Shown: positions 8,289 to 17,309, numbered from the stretch's first letter. The stretch is 64,000 nucleotides of DNA from Myroides sp. 1354 (GCF_030324495.1 NZ_JACAGN010000007.1:142761-206760); one strand, 5' to 3'. Numbers and translations are program-made. Notes: generated by a model from the letters alone, not told the origin.

Positions 8289-8517
8289 TTAATACAATAG
8301 AAAAAATGACCTTATAACAATCACTTCTATTCTAAATAGGTAAAATTGGGAGGATATTATGCTTTTACCTTAGCCATACATTAAAAGTAAGTAAAAAAAA
8401 TATATCCTTTACTAAGAGGGATGTGAAATACTTGATATTATAATGCAATAAGATATATTGCTTTGATTTTTTTAAAATAAAGTTTCAGTAAAAATACATC
8501 AAAGATTAATAACAGTC

Positions 8518-8552
8518 AAAACGGTTGTAAATAAAGACTTTACAGCCGTTTT
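8518..8552. terminator. Strong hairpin left of the integrase
   Basis: Arms AAAACGGTTGTAAA and TTTACAGCCGTTTT (14 bp, one mismatch) enclose a 7-nt loop, followed on the plus strand by a short T-rich stretch. It may insulate the element from the chromosome or end a lost gene. Confidence 0.5.
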
Positions 8553-8604
8553 ATGATTTTTTGGTAATGAGGTAAAAAGCAGTAAAAAGCGAGGTTTGGC
8601 AAAA

Positions 8605-8630
8605 GTAAGGTTACTAAAACGTTACTTTTA
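8605..8630. repeat. Paired GTTAC boxes, candidate left end of the element
   Basis: GTTACTAAAACGTTACTT at 8,610-8,627, two GTTAC boxes with an 11-bp period, about 110 nt upstream of the integrase start. See the similar pair at 30,135. They could be integrase-binding sites. Confidence 0.4.
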
Positions 8631-8737
8631 AATATTAGAAACAATCGTTTAAAATACTGTATTTCAGCTTTCTGCATAGTTTTTCATATTGTTCCGTAGC
8701 TCACATAGGTTTAATTTTATCATTAAGAATTGTGAGT

Positions 8738-9988
8738 ATGGAAACGACAAAAAAATCAACGTTTAAGGTATTGTTCTACCTTAAAAAGAACGCCCCAAAG
8801 AAAAACGGAAAAGTTACGGTTATGTGCAGAATTACCGTAAATGGTAAACAATCTGCATTTAGTACCAAGCTGGATATTTCTGCAACAAATTGGGATTTGA
8901 AGTACGGCAGGGTTTTAGGTAAAAGCCGAGAAGCACAAGACACAAACAGCAAACTCGACAAAATCCGTTTGGGTATCGAAGAATGCTATTCCAAAATTTT
9001 AAAGAATGAGGGAGCTGTAAACAGTGCTAAACTTAAAAATGCCGTTCTTGGGATGGAAAGCGGAGAACTGACCTTTTTCAAGTTCTATGAACAGTTCCTT
9101 TCGGACTATGAGAAAAAGGTCAATAACGGACTTCGGGTAAATGGTACACGCAGTAAATACAAAACACTTTTAAAGCACCTGCGTAATTTTGCACTGACAA
9201 AGTACGGATATTCTGACTTATCATTCAACGATCTTACATCTGATTTTGTACAGGACTTTGATTATTACCTGCGTGATGACCAAAGCTTGACACACAACAC
9301 CATTTGGTTATATATGATTGGATTTACCACGCTTTGCCGCTTGGCAATGAGCAGAAAGCATCTTACTTTCAATCCATTCAGCGAGTATAAGAACACCAAA
9401 AAAGACAAAGACAGAGGTTATCTGCTACGGAATGAATTGGAACAACTTGTAACGTTCAACTGCGAGAAAAAGAAAGACGAATTGGTTAAAGACCTGTTTG
9501 TTTTCAGTTGCTTTACTGGTCTTTCATATTCAGATATTAAAGGACTAAGAAACAGTAATATTCAGGATTTCTTTGATGGCAACCAATGGATTATTGTACG
9601 CAGAAAGAAAACGGCAACATCATCAAACGTGATGCTCTTGGATATTCCAAAAATGATTATAGAGAAATATGCAGGGTTCTCAAAGGACGGAAAGGTATTT
9701 CCCGTACCATCAAATACAGTTTGTAATAACAGCCTAAAGCGAATATCCCAACAAATCGATTGCCTTAAAGAAAAGAAAGTAACCTTTCATTTAGCACGTC
9801 ATACCTTTGCCACGTTGTTTTTGAGTGAGGGTGTTCCGCTGGAAAGTTTAAGCAAGATGTTAGGACATAAAAACATAGCCACAACGCAGATTTACGCCAA
9901 AATACTCAACGAGAAAGTTGGAAAGGATATGCAAAAGGTATCGCATAAATTTAAGGGAATGGGACGGTCTTTTACTTCACAACTATGA
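8738..9988 (+). CDS. Tyrosine recombinase / element integrase (IntDOT-like)
   Basis: The 416-residue site-specific integrase should catalyse integration and excision of the element. An N-terminal arm-binding domain and a SAM-like core-binding domain precede the C-terminal catalytic domain. The catalytic domain has HLARHTFAT (H-x-x-R), LGHKNIATTQIYAKI (His and the nucleophilic Tyr) and, at the first-arginine position, CFTGLSYSDIKGL with Ser-Tyr instead of Arg. Loss of Arg I is known from IntDOT of CTnDOT. I prefer the ATG at 8,738 over the GTG at 8,732. It lies at the left end of the element, transcribed inward. Confidence 0.9.
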   Translation: METTKKSTFKVLFYLKKNAPKKNGKVTVMCRITVNGKQSAFSTKLDISATNWDLKYGRVLGKSREAQDTNSKLDKIRLGIEECYSKILKNEGAVNSAKLKNAVLGMESGELTFFKFYEQFLSDYEKKVNNGLRVNGTRSKYKTLLKHLRNFALTKYGYSDLSFNDLTSDFVQDFDYYLRDDQSLTHNTIWLYMIGFTTLCRLAMSRKHLTFNPFSEYKNTKKDKDRGYLLRNELEQLVTFNCEKKKDELVKDLFVFSCFTGLSYSDIKGLRNSNIQDFFDGNQWIIVRRKKTATSSNVMLLDIPKMIIEKYAGFSKDGKVFPVPSNTVCNNSLKRISQQIDCLKEKKVTFHLARHTFATLFLSEGVPLESLSKMLGHKNIATTQIYAKILNEKVGKDMQKVSHKFKGMGRSFTSQL

Positions 9989-10077
9989 CATCTATAAATT
10001 AATCAAGAAAAGTCAATGTCATAAGCATTGGCTTTTTTTGTAATTTAGTCAGCTATATATTAAATCATTAATAAGCA

Positions 10078-12522
10078 ATGACTGAAAGCCTAAAAAACAT
10101 AACTTATCACTTGATTGAGAAATATATTGACATTTTAGAAGAAAACGGAGAACCAAACGAAGCGTATAAATATTTAGCAATAAATACATTTCAGCAGAAT
10201 TGGGATTTAGAATCCCAAGATTTTCATCAAATGTTTCGATCTTCATTCAGTAAAGTATCTAATTTACTTTATCAAAATTCGTGGGGATTTATAGAAAAAT
10301 CAACACAACTTTTTCCTAATGAAGTTCGAGAAATGTTTCGGAATCTATATGATGAATCGGTAGAAATTTCACAAAGAATCAAAATTTTTCAAACCGAATC
10401 AGAAAAAATACTTCCCAAAGTAAGACAATCGTTAAACCGAACGAACATCAACACTCAACAAGACGAGCGAACAATTTCGGTTTATTTGGCTTTTCGTTTT
10501 CCTGAAAAATATATGTTGTACAAAGCAGATTACTACAAGAATTTCTGTGAGCAACTAAATATAAAAGCGAAAAAATCGGGAGAAAGATTTTTACATTTGC
10601 AAGAATTAGCCAACCAAATTATTCAAGAAAATTTATTAAACGACAATAATTTCATCAATACCTATCGCAAATTTTATCAAAAACCAAATTGGGATGATAA
10701 ATACTTGATGATTCAGAATGTTTTGTATGTCGTTTTCAGAGATGCTAAAGATTTTAATTTACTCGAACTTTTGAAAAAGTTTGACAAAAAACAATTAGAA
10801 GAATACTACGATTTTTTAGATTCAATAATTGAAAATTTTGGTTTTCAAGAAGACGACAAAAGATTGGTCTTTAATGCTGATAAAAACAAAATTGTTTTTA
10901 CAATCGGACAAAGATATATTTGGAATACAGCAACTATCGGTAAAGATGACTATAAATTCCGTACAATCTCAGAGCAACAAATAAGCAAGAATTTTGTGAA
11001 TTTTGACGGTAGTCCAACTGCTTATTTATGCAAAATGAATAATATTTCAGAAGCTCATAAAAATAAACAATCCATATTAAACTCAATTGAGAACGAACTG
11101 AATCGCACTCAAATTTCAGGTTATTCCAAATACAATAAAAAAGAATTGGAAAAAATGGCTTTTGATATTGATTTCAGAAATGAAATTTTGAGCCAATTAG
11201 AATATCAAACAACAACCGAAAAACCAATGGAAAACATAAATTCTGATAAAAAGATTTCACTAAATCAAATCCTTTTCGGAGCACCAGGAACAGGAAAAAC
11301 ATATACATTGAGAAACGAGTATTTTCCTAAGTACACAATTTCTGAAAAAAGTATAAGCCCAGAATCTTATTTTGAAGAAATTGTGAGTGGATTGACTTGG
11401 TGGCAAACCATTGCTTTGGCTCTTTTAGAAGTGGGAACAAGTAAAGTCAATGATATTTTAGAAAACCGTTGGGTTTCTAAAAAAGCGGTTTTATCTGAAT
11501 CAAAAAATGTTCGGGCAACGATATGGGGAAATTTACAATTTCATACTATAATTGAATCCAAAACAGTCAATTACACGCAAAGACAAACGCCTTATATTTT
11601 TGACAAAACAAAAGATAAAAAATGGGAATTACTTGAAAATGAATTAAAAGAACAAGCACCCGAAATTTACGATATTCTCGATTCCGTTAATAATTTCAAG
11701 CCGAATCCTAATAAAGAAATCAAGCACTACGTATTTACAACTTTCCATCAATCATTTTCTTACGAAGATTTTATTGAAGGAATAAAACCCGTTATGGAAG
11801 AAGGTAAAGAAACTATTTCTTACCAAATTGAAAACGGAATATTTAAGGATCTATGTTTAAAAGCACAAAACGACACAGAAAATCGCTACGCAATTTTTAT
11901 TGATGAAATCAATCGAGGTAATGTTTCAGCTATTTTCGGAGAATTAATTACGTTGATTGAACCCGACAAGAGAATTGGTGCAGTCAACGAACTTAAAGTA
12001 AAACTTCCTTATTCAAAGAGAGAGTTTGGAGTTCCCAAAAACGTGGACATTATCGGAACAATGAACACAGCTGACCGAAGCGTAGAAGCGTTGGACACAG
12101 CTTTAAGAAGACGTTTTTCATTCGTTGAAATGCAACCCAATCCAAGTGTTTTACTCAATTCAGAATATCAAGATGTTGATTTGAAACAACTTTTAGAAAT
12201 GATTAATCAACGTATAGAAGTTTTGGTTGACAAAGACCATCAAATCGGACATTCATATTTTATTGGAATCCAAAATTTGGAAGATTTAAAACAAACTTTC
12301 AAAGACAAAATTATTCCGCTTTTGGAAGAATATTTTTACGGAGATTTCGGAAAGATAGGTTTGGTTTTGGGAGGAAGTTTTATCTATCAAGAAGAAAATA
12401 AGGCAAAATTCTCAAAGAACTTCAGCTATGAAAATGACTTTTTAGAAGACAAAAAAGTATATCGCTTTACGCCTTTTGAAAATTGGGACGAACAAACTTT
12501 TATTTCTGTTTACGAAGACTAA
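10078..12522 (+). CDS. mcrB: McrB-like AAA+ GTPase of a McrBC restriction system
   Basis: This is the motor/recognition subunit of a modification-dependent restriction system that cleaves DNA carrying modified cytosines. In the 814-residue protein the first ~380 residues are a variable region, probably the DNA-recognition part. The AAA+ module has Walker A GAPGTGKT at about residue 401, Walker B YAIFIDEINRGN near 603, and the McrB signature MNTADRS at about 662 followed by ALRRRF. mcrC follows after 3 nt, so the two are co-transcribed. The specificity of the N-terminal domain cannot be named from sequence. Confidence 0.9.
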   Translation: MTESLKNITYHLIEKYIDILEENGEPNEAYKYLAINTFQQNWDLESQDFHQMFRSSFSKVSNLLYQNSWGFIEKSTQLFPNEVREMFRNLYDESVEISQRIKIFQTESEKILPKVRQSLNRTNINTQQDERTISVYLAFRFPEKYMLYKADYYKNFCEQLNIKAKKSGERFLHLQELANQIIQENLLNDNNFINTYRKFYQKPNWDDKYLMIQNVLYVVFRDAKDFNLLELLKKFDKKQLEEYYDFLDSIIENFGFQEDDKRLVFNADKNKIVFTIGQRYIWNTATIGKDDYKFRTISEQQISKNFVNFDGSPTAYLCKMNNISEAHKNKQSILNSIENELNRTQISGYSKYNKKELEKMAFDIDFRNEILSQLEYQTTTEKPMENINSDKKISLNQILFGAPGTGKTYTLRNEYFPKYTISEKSISPESYFEEIVSGLTWWQTIALALLEVGTSKVNDILENRWVSKKAVLSESKNVRATIWGNLQFHTIIESKTVNYTQRQTPYIFDKTKDKKWELLENELKEQAPEIYDILDSVNNFKPNPNKEIKHYVFTTFHQSFSYEDFIEGIKPVMEEGKETISYQIENGIFKDLCLKAQNDTENRYAIFIDEINRGNVSAIFGELITLIEPDKRIGAVNELKVKLPYSKREFGVPKNVDIIGTMNTADRSVEALDTALRRRFSFVEMQPNPSVLLNSEYQDVDLKQLLEMINQRIEVLVDKDHQIGHSYFIGIQNLEDLKQTFKDKIIPLLEEYFYGDFGKIGLVLGGSFIYQEENKAKFSKNFSYENDFLEDKKVYRFTPFENWDEQTFISVYED

Positions 12523-12525
12523 TTG

Positions 12526-13764
12526 ATGCAGAATAAAAAGTTTATACAGGTTTTTGAGTATCAAAAATTGCGATACGATGATTCGGGAGATTTCCGAAAA
12601 CATCATTTTGATGCAATGGTAAAATTCAACGAACTGCATCAAAACAAATATTTCACGATTATTCATCAAGGAATCCGATTTGGAAGTTATGTTGGTGTGA
12701 TTCAAATTGGTGGATTAACGATTGAGATTCTTCCTAAAGCCGATAACAACGAAAATGCAGACAAAAATCTATGGCAAAATGTATTGCTCAATATGCTGAA
12801 AATCTGCAAGAAAATTCAGGTTGAATCCATTTCAGAAACGCAACTCAAAAAACGCTACTATTCGATTTTGGATGTTTATTTTGAATTGTATTTGAACGAA
12901 ATTGAACGATTGATAAAAAAAGGCTTGATAAAGAAATACCGAAAAAGACAATCCAATCAAAATGCACTAAAAGGCAAATTACTTTTTGCTCAAAACATTC
13001 AACAAAATATTGTGCATAAAGAGCATTTTTATTGTGAACATCAGGTTTACGATAAAAACCATTTGTTACATCAGATTCTTTATAAAGGTTTATTGGTTTT
13101 GAAAACTTTTGTCAATGATTCTTTGAAAGACAAACTAAACCGATTGCTATTTGAATTTCAAGATATTGAAAATTTGGCTATTCAGAAAAAGCACTTTGAT
13201 AAAATCATTATTGACCGAAAAAACAACGACTATCAAAAAGCGATTAATATTGCAAAAATTATCATTCTGAATTATTCGCCAAGTTTGAATTACGGAAACG
13301 AGAATTTGCTTACGCTTTTGTTCGATATGAATGCTTTGTGGGAAGAATATATTTTCCGTATTCTTCAAAAACACAAAACCGAAGAAATCGAAGTATCGTT
13401 TCAAAATTCCGATAATTTTTGGGAGAACAAACGCATTCGTCCTGACATTGTGTTGAAAACCAAAGACGAAACATTCGTCATTGACACCAAATGGAAAATC
13501 ATTGAAGCCAATAATCCGTCAGACGATGATTTAAAGCAAATGTTCGTGTATAATCTGCATTGGAAAGCTGAAAAAACATTATTGCTTTATCCTAAAACCA
13601 ATCAAATTGACAGCAATTTCGGAACATTTCATTTTGACAATTTAGGCAAAAAATGTAAACTCGGTTTTATTGATGTCACAAATGAGAGTGAGAGATCAAT
13701 CCAAAATAGTCGATTTATCGTAAATGAAATTTTAAAAAAACTAGAATCCTATTTAGAAAAATAA
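12526..13764 (+). CDS. mcrC: McrC-like nuclease subunit
   Basis: McrC supplies the endonuclease of the McrBC complex. The 412-residue protein has the N-terminal McrC region (GIRFGSYVGVIQIGGLTIEILPKAD) and a C-terminal PD-(D/E)xK nuclease core RPDIVLKTKDETFVIDTKWK at about residues 300-322. The ATG at 12,526 follows the mcrB stop by 3 nt. It converges on the HTH genes with no clear terminator between them. Confidence 0.88.
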   Translation: MQNKKFIQVFEYQKLRYDDSGDFRKHHFDAMVKFNELHQNKYFTIIHQGIRFGSYVGVIQIGGLTIEILPKADNNENADKNLWQNVLLNMLKICKKIQVESISETQLKKRYYSILDVYFELYLNEIERLIKKGLIKKYRKRQSNQNALKGKLLFAQNIQQNIVHKEHFYCEHQVYDKNHLLHQILYKGLLVLKTFVNDSLKDKLNRLLFEFQDIENLAIQKKHFDKIIIDRKNNDYQKAINIAKIIILNYSPSLNYGNENLLTLLFDMNALWEEYIFRILQKHKTEEIEVSFQNSDNFWENKRIRPDIVLKTKDETFVIDTKWKIIEANNPSDDDLKQMFVYNLHWKAEKTLLLYPKTNQIDSNFGTFHFDNLGKKCKLGFIDVTNESERSIQNSRFIVNEILKKLESYLEK

Positions 13765-13797
13765 TCAGATAAGATATAAACAGTCCTAAACATTCGG

Positions 13798-14079
13798 CTA
13801 ACGCTGATAGTTATCTTCCAATACTTTTACAATATCGCTTTCACGGAACAAGATTTTCCGTTCGAGCTTGATAAAAGGTATCAGTCCGTCATCCCTGTAC
13901 TGTTGCAATGTCCGTTTGCTTATGTGTAACATCTCGCAAACCTGTTCGCCTGACAGGTAGATTTCCCCTTTTAGTAATGGATGGAAATATTCTCTGATAT
14001 ACAACAGTTCATTTTTGATGCCTACCACAGCTTCGAGCAAGGCAAGCATATCTTCGTTTGAATTTCCAATCTGTTTCAT
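13798..14079 (-). CDS. HTH_17 DNA-binding protein (excisionase-like)
   Basis: The 93-residue protein carries a MerR/excisionase-type helix-turn-helix: SGEQVCEMLHISKRTLQQYRDDGLIPFIKLERKILFRESDIVKVLE. Proteins of this kind are commonly paired in Bacteroidota integrative elements and act as directionality factors or regulators. Its start overlaps the stop of the upstream HTH gene by 4 nt (ATGA), so the pair is one operon. The target is unknown. Confidence 0.8.
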   Translation of the reverse strand: MKQIGNSNEDMLALLEAVVGIKNELLYIREYFHPLLKGEIYLSGEQVCEMLHISKRTLQQYRDDGLIPFIKLERKILFRESDIVKVLEDNYQR

Positions 14080-14372
14080 TTCTTTTGCTTTTTTAATGGT
14101 CGCTCTCCCTGCATAAGTAACTCCACTTCGGATAATCTGAAATACGTTTTCCGATTGATTTGCGTTGCTCCAAGAATGCCTTTTGCCCTATACGTCTGCA
14201 ACGTTCTTTTGCTGATATTAAGCAGTTGGCAGGCTTCCTGTTGGTCGAGCCATTTCGTTGCCTGTTGCAATGCTTTGTAGGGTGCAGTCATTTCCGAAAT
14301 CAATAAAGAAACTTCCTTTACTTCCCTATGCAATGCTTTCAAAATCTGAATGTCTAAAACTGTTATTTCCAT
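14076..14372 (-). CDS. HTH_17 DNA-binding protein (excisionase-like)
   Basis: The 98-residue paralogue of the next gene has DQQEACQLLNISKRTLQTYRAKGILGATQINRKTYFRLSEVELLM, again an HTH_17 fold. It is first in a two-gene operon with a credible promoter (TTG, 23-nt spacer, TACATTTG) just upstream. It probably regulates excision or transfer of the element; this is inferred from similar elements. Confidence 0.8.
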   Translation of the reverse strand: MEITVLDIQILKALHREVKEVSLLISEMTAPYKALQQATKWLDQQEACQLLNISKRTLQTYRAKGILGATQINRKTYFRLSEVELLMQGERPLKKQKK

Positions 14373-14392
14373 ATTCTAATCAATTTAGACTT

Positions 14393-14426
14393 CAAATGTA
14401 TAAGGTACTTATACAGGGCGTTTCAA
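14393..14426 (-). promoter_or_regulatory. Promoter of the HTH_17 operon
   Basis: On the minus strand a TTG (14,426-14,424) is followed after 23 nt by TACATTTG (14,400-14,393), which matches the flavobacterial TTG/TAnnTTTG consensus. The start codon lies 20 nt downstream. Confidence 0.55.
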
Positions 14427-14430
14427 TGTT

Positions 14431-14466
14431 GCAGTCAGAGGTAGCATTTGGCGTACAGTTGCCAAA
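14431..14466. repeat. TTTGGCGT dispersed element repeat, copy 1
   Basis: Reads CAGTCAGAGGTAGCATTTGG then CGTACAGTTGCC. It shares the pattern TCAG-n-GG-n-A-n4-TTTGGCGT-n-CA with copies at 16,621 and 17,462. It sits just upstream of the HTH operon promoter. Confidence 0.5.
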
Positions 14467-14473
14467 TACGGTA

Positions 14474-14854
14474 TTACAATCCCAATTTTGGTTTATTGTT
14501 TTTCGGGCGAGCCTGTTGCTGTTTGATTGCATTATCCATTCTCAAAGCTGGTTTTTTGTTGGTTTGTACAGTCTGACTTTTTCTATCGTTTTTGAAATCC
14601 GAACGCATAACCGTTTTTGTTGCACCTATTACGCTTTCGGGTTCGGTAGTCTGTTTTTGTTGTTCAACACGCTTGCCACCGAACAACTTGCCCAGACCTA
14701 AACCCTTTGTATCTTTGAATTGACGTTTAAAGTTGGAAATAAAGTTGGAAATCGGGTCGCTATGCTTATCGACCTGCATAAAAGGAGCATTCTTTTTCTT
14801 CTCGGATAGCTCGTTTTCTTTACGCTCTTTGTTGGTATTTACTTTTTGTGCCAT
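14474..14854 (-). CDS. Hypothetical basic element protein
   Basis: A 126-residue protein starting MAQKVNTNKER; a longer frame from 14,905 is open but its added residues look like untranslated leader. It is highly charged, Lys- and Gln-rich, low in hydrophobics and probably partly disordered (KGLGLGKLFGGKRVEQQKQ). No domain recognised. Its place between the regulators and the mobilization genes suggests an element-specific role. TATATTGG lies just upstream as a possible -7 box. Confidence 0.45.
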   Translation of the reverse strand: MAQKVNTNKERKENELSEKKKNAPFMQVDKHSDPISNFISNFKRQFKDTKGLGLGKLFGGKRVEQQKQTTEPESVIGATKTVMRSDFKNDRKSQTVQTNKKPALRMDNAIKQQQARPKNNKPKLGL

Positions 14855-14905
14855 AAGTTCAAAATTTCCCCCAATATAGAACACAAGAGAATGTATTGTT
14901 TTCAT

Positions 14906-15534
14906 TTGGTTTTATGTGGCAGTATTTGGCTTATATTGGCACAATAGCAAAGAAAGCAATCCTTAAAACACTTTAAATTTTCCTCGCCAAGCCCTCACAG
15001 ATTTAAAGAGTTTTCTACGGATAAAGGAAAGCATATCAAAAACAGCCTATCCTTATCCCTTACGTATTTTTTGTACCCTTTCTTTGATTGGAATGGATTA
15101 AAAAAGAATAAAAAGGTCGCAAAGATAAAGCGGACAGCCACCGCACCACCCAACCAAAAGCTTACGGCATAATGGCAGGGCAAAAAGGTGGCTTCGTCTG
15201 GTTAATCTGTTCCCCTGCCACCCTTCGGGACTTATTCCGTTTCCTTTTGGTTTTTCGCCTGTCCGCCTTGTTAAAATGGCTTTCTTTTTTTTCTGTTTTT
15301 TTGTTTTGAAAATATTTTTTGAGAGAGAGATTCAGAACTATAATCAGCATATGCAGGATACCCCTTGTATCTATGGTTCGGGATAGCCCAATTTCTTTTT
15401 CTTGACAAGTTGCAGAGCAAGAAAAGGAAGCAAAAAGAACTCCGCTATTGGGGTTGGAACTATTAGGCTAAAAGTCGTTGGATGAAAAAAAAGACAGGCT
15501 GATTTCTCAACCTATCCCTCTATAAGATTTTAAT
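14906..15534. other. Intergenic stretch within the element
   Basis: About 630 bases with no gene I can support; short frames here are Lys/Arg-rich and lack codon character. It contains a TTTGG/TTGGCA-rich sequence at 14,916-14,945 related to the element repeat, and an inverted pair TGGCAGGG (15,173-15,180) / CCCTGCCA (15,213-15,220). Confidence 0.5.
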
Positions 15535-15852
15535 TTATATCCAATGGTAAGGCTTATCCTTACGGTTCAGGTAGCAGTACATTTCTTCCTTTTTAAGTTC
15601 TGGGAAGAACCTCAATGCCCTATCAATTGCATAGTTGGGTAAGAAGTAAATTTCGTCACGGATTGCTTTGATAATCCTGCTATGACCATAGAAACGGACA
15701 AGTTCATCAATTTCATTTTGACCGCCACGTTCTATGATACGGGCTATAATAGTCTTGTAGGCTTTCTTAAAGTCCATTGCTTCGATGTCGAAATCCCAAA
15801 AAAACACTCGGTCAAGATTTGGAATGTCGTTATTTTTTTCTCTTAATTCCAT
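15535..15852 (-). CDS. DUF6922-like protein, partner of AbiEii
   Basis: The 105-residue protein has the pattern LDRVFFWDFDIEAMDFKKAYKTIIARIIERGGQNEIDELVRFYG, like DUF6922 proteins found beside AbiEii toxins in Bacteroidota, where they are thought to be antitoxins. Here it follows the toxin gene by 39 nt on the same strand. The antitoxin role is inferred from the pairing. Confidence 0.65.
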   Translation of the reverse strand: MELREKNNDIPNLDRVFFWDFDIEAMDFKKAYKTIIARIIERGGQNEIDELVRFYGHSRIIKAIRDEIYFLPNYAIDRALRFFPELKKEEMYCYLNRKDKPYHWI

Positions 15853-15891
15853 ATAGTAAAGATACGATTTTTTTAGTTGTTCATTGATTTT

Positions 15892-16566
15892 TCAACGCCT
15901 AAAGCCTCTACCTTTTTTCGGCAGATCGGGTATTTGTCCAAATTTTAAAGACGGATTAAGAACCGCCTTGTTTAAGCGTTCATTAATTTTTTCCATATCG
16001 GTCTCTTTACCTTTTAACAACTTAACTTTTGCTTCGTGGTCGATATTCTTGTGATACAATAATGCGTATGTAGCCATTGCAGGATTACCGCCATATTTAT
16101 TTTGATATGCTTCTAAATAGGTTCTTAACGGATGGTGTTCTAATAGAAAATGCATATCTATAAAATCCTTAATCCGTGTACCATTTTGGAAGATGGCGTG
16201 GAGTTTCATTGCCCCTATGTCCTCTAAGGATGCTAATCGTATCCCATCTTTTGTTTCAATTGACTTTTGCCATGGATATTGATGCGAAAGAATATCAACT
16301 TTAATCTTATCTATATCAAGTAAGATTGTATTATTAAACATATCGTTTATCAATACCCGAGGATATTTAGTGACTAAATGTTTTAATAGCTTCTGTTCAT
16401 CAAAGCCTTTGGTTGTAAAAAGGTCAATATCAATACTCAATCGGTGACCAATCTGTAGACTTAATGCAGTTCCCCCTACAAGGTTAAAATCTTTCAGCAT
16501 TTCATCTTTCATTAGTGTCTGGAGAAGTTTCCACATCTCACTGCTGACTGTTTCTTTGTGTAGCAT
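15892..16566 (-). CDS. AbiEii/AbiGii-family nucleotidyltransferase toxin
   Basis: The 224-residue protein has the nucleotidyltransferase signature NLVGGTALSLQIGHRLSIDIDLFT at about residues 25-48 (GG...D-x-D), and KLHAIFQNGTRIKDFIDMHFLLEH typical of the AbiEii family. AbiE systems are abortive-infection/toxin-antitoxin modules in which the toxin is an NTP transferase. It is followed by the DUF6922-like gene. A 9-bp hairpin sits 11 nt upstream of the start and could be the site of autoregulation. Confidence 0.85.
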   Translation of the reverse strand: MLHKETVSSEMWKLLQTLMKDEMLKDFNLVGGTALSLQIGHRLSIDIDLFTTKGFDEQKLLKHLVTKYPRVLINDMFNNTILLDIDKIKVDILSHQYPWQKSIETKDGIRLASLEDIGAMKLHAIFQNGTRIKDFIDMHFLLEHHPLRTYLEAYQNKYGGNPAMATYALLYHKNIDHEAKVKLLKGKETDMEKINERLNKAVLNPSLKFGQIPDLPKKGRGFRR

Positions 16567-16576
16567 GATTTTTCGT

Positions 16577-16600
16577 TTTTCGGGAATTTAATCCCGAAAA
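16577..16600. promoter_or_regulatory. Inverted repeat at the AbiEii gene start
   Basis: TTTTCGGGA and TCCCGAAAA are perfect 9-bp arms around a 6-nt spacer, centred about 22 nt before the ATG. No T-run follows on the minus strand, so it is more likely an operator or leader hairpin than a terminator. Confidence 0.4.
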
Positions 16601-16620
16601 CGAAGCCTTTGCCCAAAGTG

Positions 16621-16656
16621 GTAGTCAGTGGCACTGTTTGGCGTTCATGGGCACAA
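16621..16656. repeat. TTTGGCGT dispersed element repeat, copy 2
   Basis: Reads GTAGTCAGTGGCACTG then TTTGGCGTTCATGGGCAC, about 55 nt upstream of the AbiEii gene. Shares TCAGTGGCA and TTTGGCGTTCAT with the copy at 17,462. Confidence 0.5.
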
Positions 16657-16709
16657 TGAGCGATGAATATCCAAAAGATTATATTGCTCTTTGCCTACAC
16701 AAACCGTTA

Positions 16710-17192
16710 TCAGAACAACGGCTTGTGCTTATCGTTATAGATTTCCTTAATCAGCTCTCCGAACTCCTGAAAGTGGTATTCGATAATATTATCCAGATAA
16801 GCATAAATTGTCAGCTTGTCAATTCCCATAATGTTGGTAAGCCTGTTAAATGTTTCGTGATGTTCCTGCCGTACATAGACCGATTTGCCTTTGCTTGCAT
16901 TCCTTTTAGGGATTTTAAAGAACGCTACGCAATAATCCTCTTTCGTCAGCTTCTTTGGTTTTGAAACGGCTCTTTTGGTATTGCCTGCAATCGGTTTTGT
17001 ATCTCCTTCTACAGATTTTTCTCCTGTTTCGATGGCAGTAAGGTCATCGCTATGCGGTAAAGTGTTCTGCTCTTGTTCAGGTTCTTTCTTTTCATCAGTT
17101 AGGAAATTTTCAATAGAAAAATTCTCTGTTTCGGGTTGCTGATTTTTGTTTTCTTCGTGTATCATATCTCTCAACTTTAATGTTATATCCAA
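16710..17192 (-). CDS. DUF3408 protein (conjugation-associated)
   Basis: The 160-residue protein has an acidic, disordered N-terminal half (residues 1-80) and a C-terminal DUF3408-like domain: YCVAFFKIPKRNASKGKSVYVRQEHHETFNRLTNIMGIDKLTIYAYLDNIIEYHFQEFGELI. DUF3408 proteins sit near mobilization genes of Bacteroidota conjugative elements and look like ribbon-helix-helix DNA-binding proteins. It lies on the other side of the oriT candidate from mobA. The function is not established. Confidence 0.7.
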   Translation of the reverse strand: MDITLKLRDMIHEENKNQQPETENFSIENFLTDEKKEPEQEQNTLPHSDDLTAIETGEKSVEGDTKPIAGNTKRAVSKPKKLTKEDYCVAFFKIPKRNASKGKSVYVRQEHHETFNRLTNIMGIDKLTIYAYLDNIIEYHFQEFGELIKEIYNDKHKPLF

Positions 17193-17267
17193 TTAACTGT
17201 TTGGTTAGTTAAGTAGTCAGCTGTATTTACTGTTGCACCTATGTAACAACATATATACTTATGTACC

Positions 17268-17309
17268 TGCATACCCTTAATTAGCGAAACAGCTAATTAA
17301 GGGTATGCA
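17268..17309. repeat. Perfect 18-bp inverted repeat
   Basis: TGCATACCCTTAATTAGC pairs exactly with its reverse complement across a 6-nt loop (GAAACA). No T-run follows, so it is probably a protein-binding or single-strand-origin structure rather than a terminator. Confidence 0.6.

Larger units (their letters stand above)
8000..8737. other. Intergenic region upstream of the TOMM precursor and the integrase
   Basis: About 740 bases without an intact gene. It holds a 12-bp palindrome at 8,068-8,079, a possible gene remnant at 8,112-8,288, a hairpin at 8,518-8,552, and paired GTTAC boxes at 8,610-8,625 near the likely left edge of the mobile element. Confidence 0.7.

Noticed and set aside
14995..15350. 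Two short leftward open frames of about 62 codons
   Set aside because: Their products are biased to Lys/Arg or Phe/Leu without domain character, they overlap each other, and no start signal or conserved motif supports them.
16577..16600. The hairpin before the AbiEii gene as a terminator
   Set aside because: No T-run follows it on the minus strand; kept as a possible operator.
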